Positions 42,897-51,352 of a stretch of 64,000 nt of DNA are shown one piece after another. Location: NCBI GenBank assembly GCA_031963405.1, contig JASSUJ010000001.1, positions 2,294,001-2,358,000 of the forward strand. The letters run 5' to 3'. Under the pieces are notes generated by a model. The model ran no database searches and was not told the origin of the DNA. It saw only the letters and a program-made list of their open reading frames with translations. The position numbers were made by a program, and so were the translations under genes. Origin of the DNA: JASSUD01 sp031963405 (lineage in GTDB: Bacteria > Pseudomonadota > Gammaproteobacteria > Burkholderiales > Burkholderiaceae). Each line of letters starts with the position of its first letter. Within the stretch, counting starts at the first letter, position 1.

Positions 42897-44192
42897 TTAT
42901 ATGGATGAGTCGGATAATGCTTTAGGTGCACGTTTAAAGTGGTGCGCAATGTAATAAATATTCACCGCAACTGCAGCTAAATAACCGCTTGCCAGACCGA
43001 GTAGTGCGCCATATCCACCATACTGCGGAATCAAAAGGTAGTTAACCATAAACGCCACGGCAAGTGCGACTGCCCATTTGGTTAGCAATACAAATTTAGC
43101 TTGATTTTTAAGCACAAGCAGATTGGTAATAGCTTCAACGCTTGCCGGTACGGATAGCCAAACCGACCACTGCAGAAAGTCAGTCGCCTGCATATAGTTT
43201 GGCCCAAAGATTAAGCGCACGATTAATGGACTCAGGAAAGAAAGAATGGCTGCACACACGGCCATAAAAAGCGCTACGCTGGTGACAAGTCGTAGCAGAT
43301 TACGATGTAGCTGGGTTAAGGTCTCAATGCGATAAATAAAAGCTGGCGCCAGTGTTTGAGCGAGCATCGTGCCAAAGATAAGCCAATTTTCATTGAGTTG
43401 TTGCGCAGCCGCGTAGCGACCGAGTTCAGTATAGCTGAGATATTTTTCAAGCATCAGCCGGTCAAGCTTGAGAAAAAGATACATGCAAATGATGCCAAGC
43501 CAAAAGATAAAGCCCACAGAGGCAAAATGTCGCAGCAATTTACGATCAATATGCCAATTAATTTGTCCCCCATTGGCGCGTGCAAAATAAATCATCAGCG
43601 CTGTAGCAATGAGCGCTGCCTCCAAAGCCCAAAGCCAACCAAAATAGCTTGGCGCCATGGCCTGTCGTACCAAGATAAACACGAGTATGACTTTCAGCAC
43701 GGCGGCTGAGGTAGAGATAAGCAGAGCCGGCCGATTATGCGTGAGGCTTTGCAACCAAATATTGATGACGGCAAAGGGTTCACGGAAAATAATCGTAACC
43801 GTGAGCCCAGCCAGCATCAGGCGCACGAGTGGATCAATCGCGCTACTTGCCAAGACTACCCAGCTGATAAAAAGCACGCCAAATGCCGCGGCCAAACGCA
43901 ACACAAAGGCGCTGCCAATCAATGTGCCTAGCGTGCGACCGCGCGGCTGCACTAGCATGGGTAGCAGAATTTCTATCCCGCATAACCAGGTGAGTGGCGT
44001 TAAAGTCGCCAACAGGGCGTTGGCATATTGCCATTTGCCAAACGTAGCCGGGCCAAAATACCGCGCTAGTAAGCCGCTCACAAAAATCGCCACGACCATT
44101 TGAGATAAACGCTCGCCTGTAATCCAACATAGATTAGCCAGCGCACGTGTTATATCTTGGTTGGAGAATGGTTTTAGCGCGTGTTTTAACAT
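42897..44192 (-). CDS. Wzx-type polysaccharide flippase
   Basis: 431 residues with about twelve evenly spread hydrophobic segments and few charged residues; N-terminal LCWITGERLSQMVVAIFVSGLLARYFGP is the typical start (quoted pieces: ITGERLSQMVVAIF, LLARYFGP). Such flippases move lipid-linked repeat units to the periplasm. It is first in a wzx-GT4-galE transcript on the minus strand. A flippase beside a Wzm/Wzt exporter suggests two glycans or a replaced system. Confidence 0.85.
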   Translation of the reverse strand: MLKHALKPFSNQDITRALANLCWITGERLSQMVVAIFVSGLLARYFGPATFGKWQYANALLATLTPLTWLCGIEILLPMLVQPRGRTLGTLIGSAFVLRLAAAFGVLFISWVVLASSAIDPLVRLMLAGLTVTIIFREPFAVINIWLQSLTHNRPALLISTSAAVLKVILVFILVRQAMAPSYFGWLWALEAALIATALMIYFARANGGQINWHIDRKLLRHFASVGFIFWLGIICMYLFLKLDRLMLEKYLSYTELGRYAAAQQLNENWLIFGTMLAQTLAPAFIYRIETLTQLHRNLLRLVTSVALFMAVCAAILSFLSPLIVRLIFGPNYMQATDFLQWSVWLSVPASVEAITNLLVLKNQAKFVLLTKWAVALAVAFMVNYLLIPQYGGYGALLGLASGYLAAVAVNIYYIAHHFKRAPKALSDSSI

Positions 44193-44950
44193 GTTATGCG
44201 TGAGTGCTTAGCGCCCGTTTAGCGTTTTCTCTCTGTACAGAAACCGCAATGTACATAAGAGGTATATGAAAGTCTTTGCAATCTTCTAGCTCTAAAGAAG
44301 GATGTTTTATTGGTATCTATTTCCCAGCGCCGACACGTTATTTGGGTTTAAAGAAAAAACAGAGCTTGTCATTATAAATAGAACCCTTTGTCTTAAGGCC
44401 TAATAGCTTATGTTTTTAGGATATCGGTTCAAATTGCCAGGGGTAGAGTAAGGGGAGGGTAGATGGGATAAGCCTGCTTAAGCAGGCTTTAGAGGATATG
44501 GCTGGCGCGACTGGCACCAAACGGGGGGCGCAACGCCAAAACGAGCTTTTGTATAGTTGATGCGTAAAGCGTGAAGATTGGGTTGTAGAGCGACGTTTCC
44601 CATAGCATTGAAAAATGCAGATGATTATGGAAAAACTGCGAGCGTAAATATGATGCCAGCCGGCAGTTTGTTAACCTGGCATTTTTAGTATTCCTGCCCA
44701 ACAGAGACTAAACAGGTTTTCAATAGCACAAGCGTAAATCTTTGTGCCTAACGAGCTTACATTGAGCAAGGCGACCTTATACTGAAGAACGCTATGCACG
44801 GGGTTACTCATGGGCGCTTACGCGCTGGTTTAATAAAGTTTCGTACCGCTATTAAACTGAGTAACCCCACTCTTTGGTAAGGTTTTACTGTCTAATTAAA
44901 CCGACATTACTACGCTTAAAAAAAGCCGCTCGGTCCCATATAAGCCGCTT
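44193..44950. other. 758-bp gap between wzx and the ankyrin gene
   Basis: No convincing gene. It holds an 18-bp perfect palindrome AGCCTGCTTAAGCAGGCT (44471-44488). It also holds a two-part hairpin (44800-44868) in which GGGGTTACTCA pairs with TGAGTAACCCC and GTTTAATA with TATTAAAC. A minus-strand frame at 44489-44701 ends in the palindrome but has no recognisable product and could be a gene remnant. Confidence 0.55.
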
Positions 44951-46165
44951 CTAATATTCTTCCTGGAGAGGCAGTCCTAATTTTTTACTCCGTTCATCCA
45001 ATGCCTCCTTATTGAAGAGTGCTTTTATCTCGTCGGATTCTGCTCTGTCCTGCGGGGTTCTGTCATCCTCATCCTCAAGGTTTATTTTTGCCCCAGTCAT
45101 AAGGAAGGCATCGAGCATGAGCTCAATCGCCTCTTTATTGCCTGACGAGGCGATGCAGTGCAGCGCAGTTGACCAGAAATTATCTTCCTCGTTTATTTCT
45201 AGGCCCACTGTAAAGTAGGCCTGGAGCAATGGTTTAAGTATCTCTACCTTGGGCACAAGGCTGGCTGCATAGTGCAGCACAGTTAACCCGCAAGAGTCTT
45301 TCTTGTTTAAATCCGCACTGTGATGAATGTAAGCTTTGAGCACTAGATCGAATATTTGAGCCCGAATATTCTGCTCTCTGGGCCCGAGGTTTGATGCCCT
45401 GTCAATCTCCAGAATAGCCTGGTGTAGCGCAGTTATTCCATCAGAAGTTTGACTGTCTATTTTTGCCCTTTTTCTATCCATGTCGCATAGCGTAACTCTT
45501 CCTAAAGAAGGTAGAAAATCTACCTCTTTCCACCGTGCTGCTTGCTCATCGTCTCTCAGTTTCTTGTTATATGAACCAGTAAGCAACAGTTCAACTGCGC
45601 TAATATCACTTTTTTCAACAGCGAACTGCAGTGGGCTGACAACGTTCCCTTCTTCGTCTATAACTAGAGCAGTTATGCTTGGAGTACCTTCTTTCATAGC
45701 AGAGGCAATGTGCGTAAAGATGAATTTTGCACTGACGTGCTCCACCGAAGGCTCAGAGGAAGTGCTTCTTTGTGAACCTGACTGACCTGACTGCAAGGGA
45801 TGGGCCTCAAGCAATTTATGAACTAGGGAACTTAGCCGAGGGCTTTTATCTCTTTCTGATTCCTGAGTTATAAATCTTGCTCTCTCCTCAGAGTTAAATA
45901 TTGGCTCGTTTCTCCGAGGATGATTTAGGTTCAAGAAATTTGGATTTGGTAGAGGTAGAGGACTAGGCGGCTTTGGAGCTACCTTTGTTAGTCTTTCTAA
46001 GAACTCTTCTTGCGTATATTTAACTCCTCTGTTAAACACAAATTGACTCTCTGACCATTTTTGGGAGTGATAGGATGATTTTGAGTCTGCCTCGGTAGAT
46101 GAAGTACTTTCCGAAGGCGTAGGAGGATAAACGTTGACGCTTGGAGTGCGGGATATGGAAAACAT
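44951..46165 (-). CDS. Ankyrin-repeat protein, candidate effector
   Basis: 404 residues after an AGGAG site eight bases from the ATG. The first 110 residues are Ser/Pro/Thr-rich and disordered. Ankyrin-type units follow: SPLQFAVEKSDISAVELLL, GITALHQAILEIDRA, GLTVLHYAASLVPKVEILKP and TALHCIASSGNKEAIELML, ending with a capping RTPQDRAESDEIKALF. Ankyrin repeats bind host proteins in many intracellular bacteria. A Lys/Glu-rich tail closes it. It is monocistronic. Confidence 0.85.
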   Translation of the reverse strand: MFSISRTPSVNVYPPTPSESTSSTEADSKSSYHSQKWSESQFVFNRGVKYTQEEFLERLTKVAPKPPSPLPLPNPNFLNLNHPRRNEPIFNSEERARFITQESERDKSPRLSSLVHKLLEAHPLQSGQSGSQRSTSSEPSVEHVSAKFIFTHIASAMKEGTPSITALVIDEEGNVVSPLQFAVEKSDISAVELLLTGSYNKKLRDDEQAARWKEVDFLPSLGRVTLCDMDRKRAKIDSQTSDGITALHQAILEIDRASNLGPREQNIRAQIFDLVLKAYIHHSADLNKKDSCGLTVLHYAASLVPKVEILKPLLQAYFTVGLEINEEDNFWSTALHCIASSGNKEAIELMLDAFLMTGAKINLEDEDDRTPQDRAESDEIKALFNKEALDERSKKLGLPLQEEY

Positions 46166-46470
46166 ATTTAATATCTCCTATGGTGGTGCCTGCTTAAGAC
46201 AATAATAAAACTCGCTATATTCAATAATCCAGAATGCGAAATCGTGTAATACATTCGCGAATATATATGTTTCTCAATCCAACTCCAATCAATATTTCTA
46301 TAAGGTGAAAATATGATTTTTTTGGAGCTAAAAAAAGATATGAGAGATTAAGTTTTGTTGAAGCTGAAGCTAAGCGATGAAGATAAAAAATAGAATGGGA
46401 TGATTGGCATGCGGGGGGCTCTCACCCTCTCTCAATCTAACGCATTTTCCAATACCAAATAGGCTTTCAA

Positions 46471-46617
46471 AAGCTGTTCATGATTTTTCTAAAAGGTTGG
46501 CAAAGGGGACGTAGCGGAGCAAGCGCAATGTACTTGAGTACATGAGAATGCCAAGCACCGCCCAGATTTTGACAACCACGCAAATCACGGTTTTTTAGAA
46601 AGATCGTGAACAGCTTC
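46471..46617. repeat. Family B palindromic element, copy B4 (reverse orientation)
   Basis: AAGCTGTTCATGATTTTTCT and TTTTTTAGAAAGATCGTGAA-CAGCTT pair as arms. The core GAATGCCAAGCACCGCCCAG, TTTTGACAACCACGCAAATC is the complement of the family B core (GTGATTTGCG, TGTCAAA, CTGGGCGGTGC), and TGTACTTGAGTACA forms the apex. Confidence 0.9.
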
Positions 46618-46645
46618 TCAGTGATTGATGAATTAAGTTCTAGGA

Positions 46646-46757
46646 CAAGCCCGAATAACTTAGCTAGCGGCTTTATGCCGCGTCGCATGTCTTTGCATAT
46701 ACAAATATACTGTCTGCGTTAGAAGGCCTTGCATTTCGGGTTATGTATACCTTGCTT
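46646..46757. repeat. Family A element, copy A16
   Basis: CAAGCCCGAATAAC pairs with GGGTTATGTATACCTTGCTTA loosely; the middle has AGCGGCTTTATGCCGCGTCG, ATATACTGTCTGCGTTAGAA and GGCCTTGCATTT. It lies upstream of the phosphomannomutase gene. Confidence 0.7.
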
Positions 46758-46819
46758 AGCTCTATTCACTCGATCAGCTGATCAAGCAGCACGATGATTT
46801 TTGAAGGAAAGATTGCTCA

Positions 46820-48202
46820 ATGATTTCACCCTCTATTTTTAAAGCCTACGATATCCGCGGCGTGGTTGGCGCAACGCTCGATGAGAGCAGTGCTTATAGC
46901 ATTGGCCAAGCTTTTGCTAGCGAAATACGCGCACAAGGTGGTAGGGCCGTAGCGCTGGGTCGTGATGGTCGCCTCTCTGGCCCAACTTTGGCACGTGCTT
47001 TGGCCGATGGCTTATGTGCCGCTGGTGTTGATGTAATCGATTTAGGGACGGTGCCAACGCCGGTTGCTTATTTTGCGACGCATGTCCCCCTTAATGGACG
47101 TCATGTGGATTCTTGTATTGTCGTAACCGGTAGCCATAATCCGCCGGATTACAATGGCTTCAAAATGGTACTGCGTGGTGCTGCGATTTATGGAGAGCAA
47201 ATTCAGGCGCTCTATCGACGCATTAGGGCCAATGATTTTATGACTGGGCAGGGTAGTTATCTTGCTTATGATATAGGGCAAGATTATCTTGAGCGCATCG
47301 TAGGTGAAGTTAAGCTTGCGCGACCTTTAAAGGTGGTCATTGACTGTGGCAATGGCGTAGCAGGTGCATTTGCGCCGAGTCTTTTTAAAGCGCTCGGTTG
47401 TGAAGTGCAAGAACTTTTCTGCGAGGTTGATGGGCATTTCCCCAATCATCATCCAGACCCCGCTCATCCGGCAAACCTGCAAGATGTTATCAAGGCTTTA
47501 GCGAACACTGATGCCGAACTTGGTTTGGCGTTTGATGGCGATGGCGATAGGCTTGGAGTAGTTACTAAAGATGGTCAAATTATTTATCCTGATCGGCAGT
47601 TGATGCTGTTTGTGCGCGATGTACTCACGCGTCATCCAGGTGCGCAGATTATTTACGATGTGAAATGCACGCGCCAGCTGGCGCCATGGATACGTCAGCA
47701 TGGCGGTCAGCCTTTGATGTGGAAAACTGGTCATTCGTTGATTAAAGCCAAGCTACGTGAAACAGGTGCGCCACTGGGCGGTGAAATGAGCGGCCATGTA
47801 TTTTTTAAAGATCGCTGGTATGGCTTTGACGATGGTTTATATACAGCCGCACGTTTATGTGAAATTCTTGCTCACGCAGCAGATCCAAGTGCACTTTTAA
47901 ATGCGTTACCTGACTCGATCACCACGCCTGAATTGCAATTAAAACTAGCCGAGGGCGAAAATTTTGCCTTAATCGAGCAGCTGCAACAGCATGCGGACTT
48001 TGCACAAGCGGCTGAAGTTAATATGATTGACGGTTTGCGCGTTGAGTACGCAGATGGCTTTGGCTTAGTGAGAGCTTCAAACACCACGCCTTCAGTTATT
48101 TTTCGTTTTGAAGCCGATAGCGCAGAGGCGCTCGTGCGCATTCAGAATGATTTTCGAGCTGAGATTCTGAAACAGAAAACTGAGGTACAACTGCCGTTTT
48201 AG
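46820..48202 (+). CDS. algC: Phosphomannomutase/phosphoglucomutase (AlgC/ManB type)
   Basis: 460 residues. FKAYDIRGVVG at the N-terminus, the phosphoserine loop VTGSHNPPDYNGFK (Ser near residue 108), the metal site DGDGDRLG, and the sugar-binding GGEMSGHVFF. It interconverts hexose-6- and hexose-1-phosphates feeding nucleotide sugars for LPS. The ATG follows GAAGGAAAG. It is monocistronic. Confidence 0.95.
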   Translation: MISPSIFKAYDIRGVVGATLDESSAYSIGQAFASEIRAQGGRAVALGRDGRLSGPTLARALADGLCAAGVDVIDLGTVPTPVAYFATHVPLNGRHVDSCIVVTGSHNPPDYNGFKMVLRGAAIYGEQIQALYRRIRANDFMTGQGSYLAYDIGQDYLERIVGEVKLARPLKVVIDCGNGVAGAFAPSLFKALGCEVQELFCEVDGHFPNHHPDPAHPANLQDVIKALANTDAELGLAFDGDGDRLGVVTKDGQIIYPDRQLMLFVRDVLTRHPGAQIIYDVKCTRQLAPWIRQHGGQPLMWKTGHSLIKAKLRETGAPLGGEMSGHVFFKDRWYGFDDGLYTAARLCEILAHAADPSALLNALPDSITTPELQLKLAEGENFALIEQLQQHADFAQAAEVNMIDGLRVEYADGFGLVRASNTTPSVIFRFEADSAEALVRIQNDFRAEILKQKTEVQLPF

Positions 48203-48235
48203 AAGATTTGATTCGGTTTTTTTCTGGGTATGCCT

Positions 48236-48281
48236 TAGGGCCTGCCCTCAATTAAAACGGGCTCGCGTTGACGGCTTTTGT
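48236..48281 (+). repeat. D repeat, copy D2
   Basis: TAGGGCCTGCCCTCAATTAA, AACGGGCTCGCGTTGACGGC matches D1 with few differences over about 43 bp. It lies 34 bp after the algC stop codon; the rest of the gap to waaC (48282-48480) shows nothing recognisable. Confidence 0.65.
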
Positions 48282-48480
48282 ACGACGCAAATATATGACG
48301 CTAACCTTGGTTCATTCAGGGTTTTTTTAGCATTTTTTTATTTCGATAAAACAATACCCGACTCAGTTACGTATAAAAAATATTAGATAGGACGAAGAGA
48401 GGCAGAGTGAGAAAAACCGCTTAGCCACTGTTCTCTAAAGGAAAATTTTATATTGCATATGAGTCGGGCAAAACATTGCT

Positions 48481-49473
48481 ATGCAAAAGATATTAATTAT
48501 TAAAGTTTCGTCACTGGGTGATGTGGTGCATACCTTGCCCGTGATCGCGGACATTCGCCGGCATCATCCTGATGCACAAATTGATTGGCTCGCTGAAGAA
48601 GGGTTTGCTGACTTAGTGCGGCTTGTAGTTGGTGTGCATCGCGTCATTCCTTTCTCATTGCGCCGTTGGCGCAAGCGGCTTTTTGCCTTATCGACCTGGC
48701 GTGAGATTAGGGATTTTCGGCGCTTATTGGCCAGCGAGCGTTACGATGCGGTGATTGATTGCCAAGGCTTAATCAAGACTGCCTGCCTTGGAAGTTGGGC
48801 GAATGGGCCGCTGATTGGCCTAGGCAATCGTACCGATGGAGCAGGCTATGAATGGCCGGTGCGCTTTTTTTATCAGCAGCGCGTAATGATGGCACCCCGC
48901 ACTCATGTCGTGGAGCGCTCGCGTCAGTTAGTCGCTACAGCGCTTGGCGCTGCACCACCGACTATTGCCACACTTGATTTTGGTTTGCATACGAAATTGG
49001 CCGCTGATGCCTTAGCAGCGACTCAGTTCCAGCTGAATGGGCCTTATGTGGTCTTTGTGCATGCCACCTCTCGTGCTGATAAGCAGTGGCCATTAGCCTG
49101 CTGGATTGAATTAGGGCGCATGCTAATACAACAAGGTAAATCGATTGTTTTGCCGTGGGGTAGCGCTGCTGAGCGTGCGGTAAGTGAGCAGATTGCCAGT
49201 GCCTGCGGTGCCGCAGCACAAGTTCCGCCGCGCCTAAGCTTACCCGCTATCGTTGGTTTAATTGACGGTGCAGCAGCGGTAGTAGGGGTGGATACAGGTC
49301 TTGTCCATATCGCTGCCGCGCTCAAGCGGCCCACGATTGAACTTTATAATTTTGATACAGCCTGGCGTACGGGGGGGTACTGGTCGCCTTGTATCGTCAA
49401 TCTTGGTAGCGCGGCTAAACCACCGCAGTTAGATGAAGTTAAGCAGACGTTGATGGAGTTAGGCTTGCTATAA
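48481..49473 (+). CDS. waaC: LPS heptosyltransferase I WaaC
   Basis: 330 residues of GT family 9. ILIIKVSSLGDVVHTLPV at the N-terminus (with the conserved Asp of the GD-V pattern), DAVIDCQGLIKTACLG, and the C-terminal donor site GVDTGLVHIAAALKRPTIELY. It adds the first heptose to Kdo2-lipid A on the cytoplasmic face of the inner membrane. In Burkholderia waaC, kdoO and waaA are neighbours; here a broken higBA module lies between waaC and kdoO. Confidence 0.96.
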   Translation: MQKILIIKVSSLGDVVHTLPVIADIRRHHPDAQIDWLAEEGFADLVRLVVGVHRVIPFSLRRWRKRLFALSTWREIRDFRRLLASERYDAVIDCQGLIKTACLGSWANGPLIGLGNRTDGAGYEWPVRFFYQQRVMMAPRTHVVERSRQLVATALGAAPPTIATLDFGLHTKLAADALAATQFQLNGPYVVFVHATSRADKQWPLACWIELGRMLIQQGKSIVLPWGSAAERAVSEQIASACGAAAQVPPRLSLPAIVGLIDGAAAVVGVDTGLVHIAAALKRPTIELYNFDTAWRTGGYWSPCIVNLGSAAKPPQLDEVKQTLMELGLL

Positions 49474-49567
49474 GGTATAAGTGGGTATATGCGCCAAGCT
49501 CAAGCTATTGGTGCAACCCTTTCTCCTACATCAGCACTTTTAGCTTCACGCAACAAAATCCAGGGCA

Positions 49568-49933
49568 TCAGCCGATTTTTCCAATCAATATTTCGGCGGG
49601 AATATGCAGCTCTTGATGCAGCTTCCGGATCATTTTCAAACTCAGACTACGCGTGCGATTTAGCACCTCATACACTCGATTTTTATGGCCAATATAGGGC
49701 TGCATATCGGCCACTGACAGCCCGCCTTGTTCCATACGGAACTTGATTGCTTCAATAGGGTCTGGCAGTTCTAGCGGGAAATGTTTTGTCTCGTAATTTT
49801 GGACAAGTATGGTCAAGATTTCGAGGAGATCGCTTTCTGAGGTTTCTGGAGCGGGGCCAGCATCAACCAGCTCAGAAATGGCTTTCAGTGCTTCGTTGTA
49901 ATCCTGCTCAGTATGAATCGGTCGAATATTCAT
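49568..49933 (-). CDS. higA: HigA-type antitoxin with helix-turn-helix
   Basis: 121 residues. The N-terminal IRPIHTEQDYNEALKAI and the C-terminal helix-turn-helix (GGLSVADMQPYIGHKNRVYE, VLNRTRSLSLKMIRKLHQEL) are typical of HigA partners of RelE-like toxins. It would bind the toxin and repress the operon. It lies 15 bp after higB, the usual higBA order, but higB is frameshifted, so it is probably an orphan. Confidence 0.92.
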   Translation of the reverse strand: MNIRPIHTEQDYNEALKAISELVDAGPAPETSESDLLEILTILVQNYETKHFPLELPDPIEAIKFRMEQGGLSVADMQPYIGHKNRVYEVLNRTRSLSLKMIRKLHQELHIPAEILIGKIG

Positions 49934-49948
49934 TTAGCTAGTCCAGTT

Positions 49949-50222
49949 CTATCTCTTGTCGTATTCGGCATGGGTACCCATGAACTTGATATAAATCACG
50001 CCTAGGTTATAGGCAATCGCTACGATTAGCCGGTAAGTCTTCCCCTTGAGGTTAAATACGACCCGGTTACGGCCCACAAAGCTGGCCGATGCATAGCGGT
50101 CTTTAATATCCTGCGGCGAAGTCCATTTATTAGTGCGCGCTTCTTCATGCCCGCAAAGATTGCTTGGCTGCAGGATGCCTCTCATAGAAGTCAATCAAGT
50201 TTTTCTTCGCGATGATACGCAT
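49949..50222 (-). pseudogene. higB: Frameshifted HigB toxin
   Basis: From the ATG at 50222 the frame reads MRIIAKKNLIDFYERH then PAAKQSLRA and stops; the second frame continues with HEEARTNKWTSPQDIKDRYA and GTHAEYDKR at the end. Intact homologues read ...AWHEEAR here, so about five bases are missing near 50144-50152, probably loss of one copy of a tandem GCATG. The mRNA-interferase should be inactive. Confidence 0.88.
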
Positions 50223-50462
50223 GACCATATCTGAGTCCCATTGTGGGATCGACGCAAATTGCCTCTAGGCGCATCCGGTACTACCAGATTTCCTGAGTCA
50301 AGGATTAATGACTAAATTTTAATGAGAGAGTGCTGATGGTGGACATCACCTTAGTCCATTCAGTATATTCTGTATTTTTTATAAGAATATTGATTGAGGG
50401 TGTTCTCTTTGACTAGGCCTTACCCATCATGCCTTAGTTCAGAGAGCTCATCTCTTACAATT

Positions 50463-51341
50463 ATGAATGAAACTCAGATCATTGAAATTGCAGATATAAA
50501 TGCGTGTCATGGCGCTGGCCGCCCCTCATACGAAACTCCTCTAGCTGGCCTTGAGCAAGGTAATGTGCTGTATTTTCCAACGTCGAATTTTTGTCTAGCC
50601 GCTACCGAGCATGCTTTGCTTGATGTGAAACTGGCAGACCCAAAGCGTAAAAATATTTGCTTGCAAGCACAAGGAACATTGTTGGGTGTGCAGGGCGATA
50701 GCGAGACGCAGGCGGCTGTACGCGCATTACTTACGCGCTATCAAGCGTATGCAAAGACATTAGCCGCTCGCTTGTTTCCCGCTTATACTCGTTTACGTAT
50801 GGGGTCGGCGAGCTTGCGGCTGCATCGGGTTGAGAAACGCTTAGTTTCTTGGCGTAAGGATGATAGTCGTTTGCATGTGGATGCTTTTCCAGCACGGCCC
50901 AATTATGGAGAAAGAATTCTGCGGGTTTTTGTGAATATCAATCCAACTGGCGAGCCGCGTGTATGGCGCATCGGTGAGCCTTTCGAAGCGGTTGCGCGGC
51001 ATTTTTTACCTCGCTTAAAACCTTATCGATCTCTAGTGGCTTGGGGGCTGGCTGCGTTACGTCTGACAAAAACGCGGCGTAGCGCCTATGACCATCTGAT
51101 GCTGCAGTTGCATGACACGATGAAAAGTGACCTCACTTATCAAGGTGAATGCCCACAACAAACCATCCCATTTCCTGCGGGCAGCGCTTGGATCTGTTTT
51201 TCTGACCAAACGCCACATGCAGCCATGTCTGGACAATTTATGCTGGAACAAACTTTTTTTCTGCCTGTCGATGCGATGGTGCAGCCGCAATACTCTCCTT
51301 TGCATACGCTCACGAGGCTAACTGGCCGTGCCTTAATTTGA
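50463..51341 (+). CDS. kdoO: Kdo 3-hydroxylase KdoO (Fe(II)/2-oxoglutarate dioxygenase)
   Basis: 292 residues from the ATG at 50463; the longer frame from a TTG at 50394 is not convincing. The family's RMGSASLRLHRVE, the iron-binding HxD in SRLHVDAFPARP, a distal His in QTPHAAMSGQF and the LEQTFFLP end are present. In Burkholderia this enzyme turns the outer Kdo of the LPS core into Ko. It ends against waaA, whose start codon overlaps or closely follows its stop, so they form an operon. Confidence 0.9.
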   Translation: MNETQIIEIADINACHGAGRPSYETPLAGLEQGNVLYFPTSNFCLAATEHALLDVKLADPKRKNICLQAQGTLLGVQGDSETQAAVRALLTRYQAYAKTLAARLFPAYTRLRMGSASLRLHRVEKRLVSWRKDDSRLHVDAFPARPNYGERILRVFVNINPTGEPRVWRIGEPFEAVARHFLPRLKPYRSLVAWGLAALRLTKTRRSAYDHLMLQLHDTMKSDLTYQGECPQQTIPFPAGSAWICFSDQTPHAAMSGQFMLEQTFFLPVDAMVQPQYSPLHTLTRLTGRALI

Positions 51342-51352
51342 GCAGTCGATCA

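Noticed and set aside
49489..49746. 85-residue plus-strand frame after waaC
   Set aside because: It is antisense to higA, which has clear family motifs.
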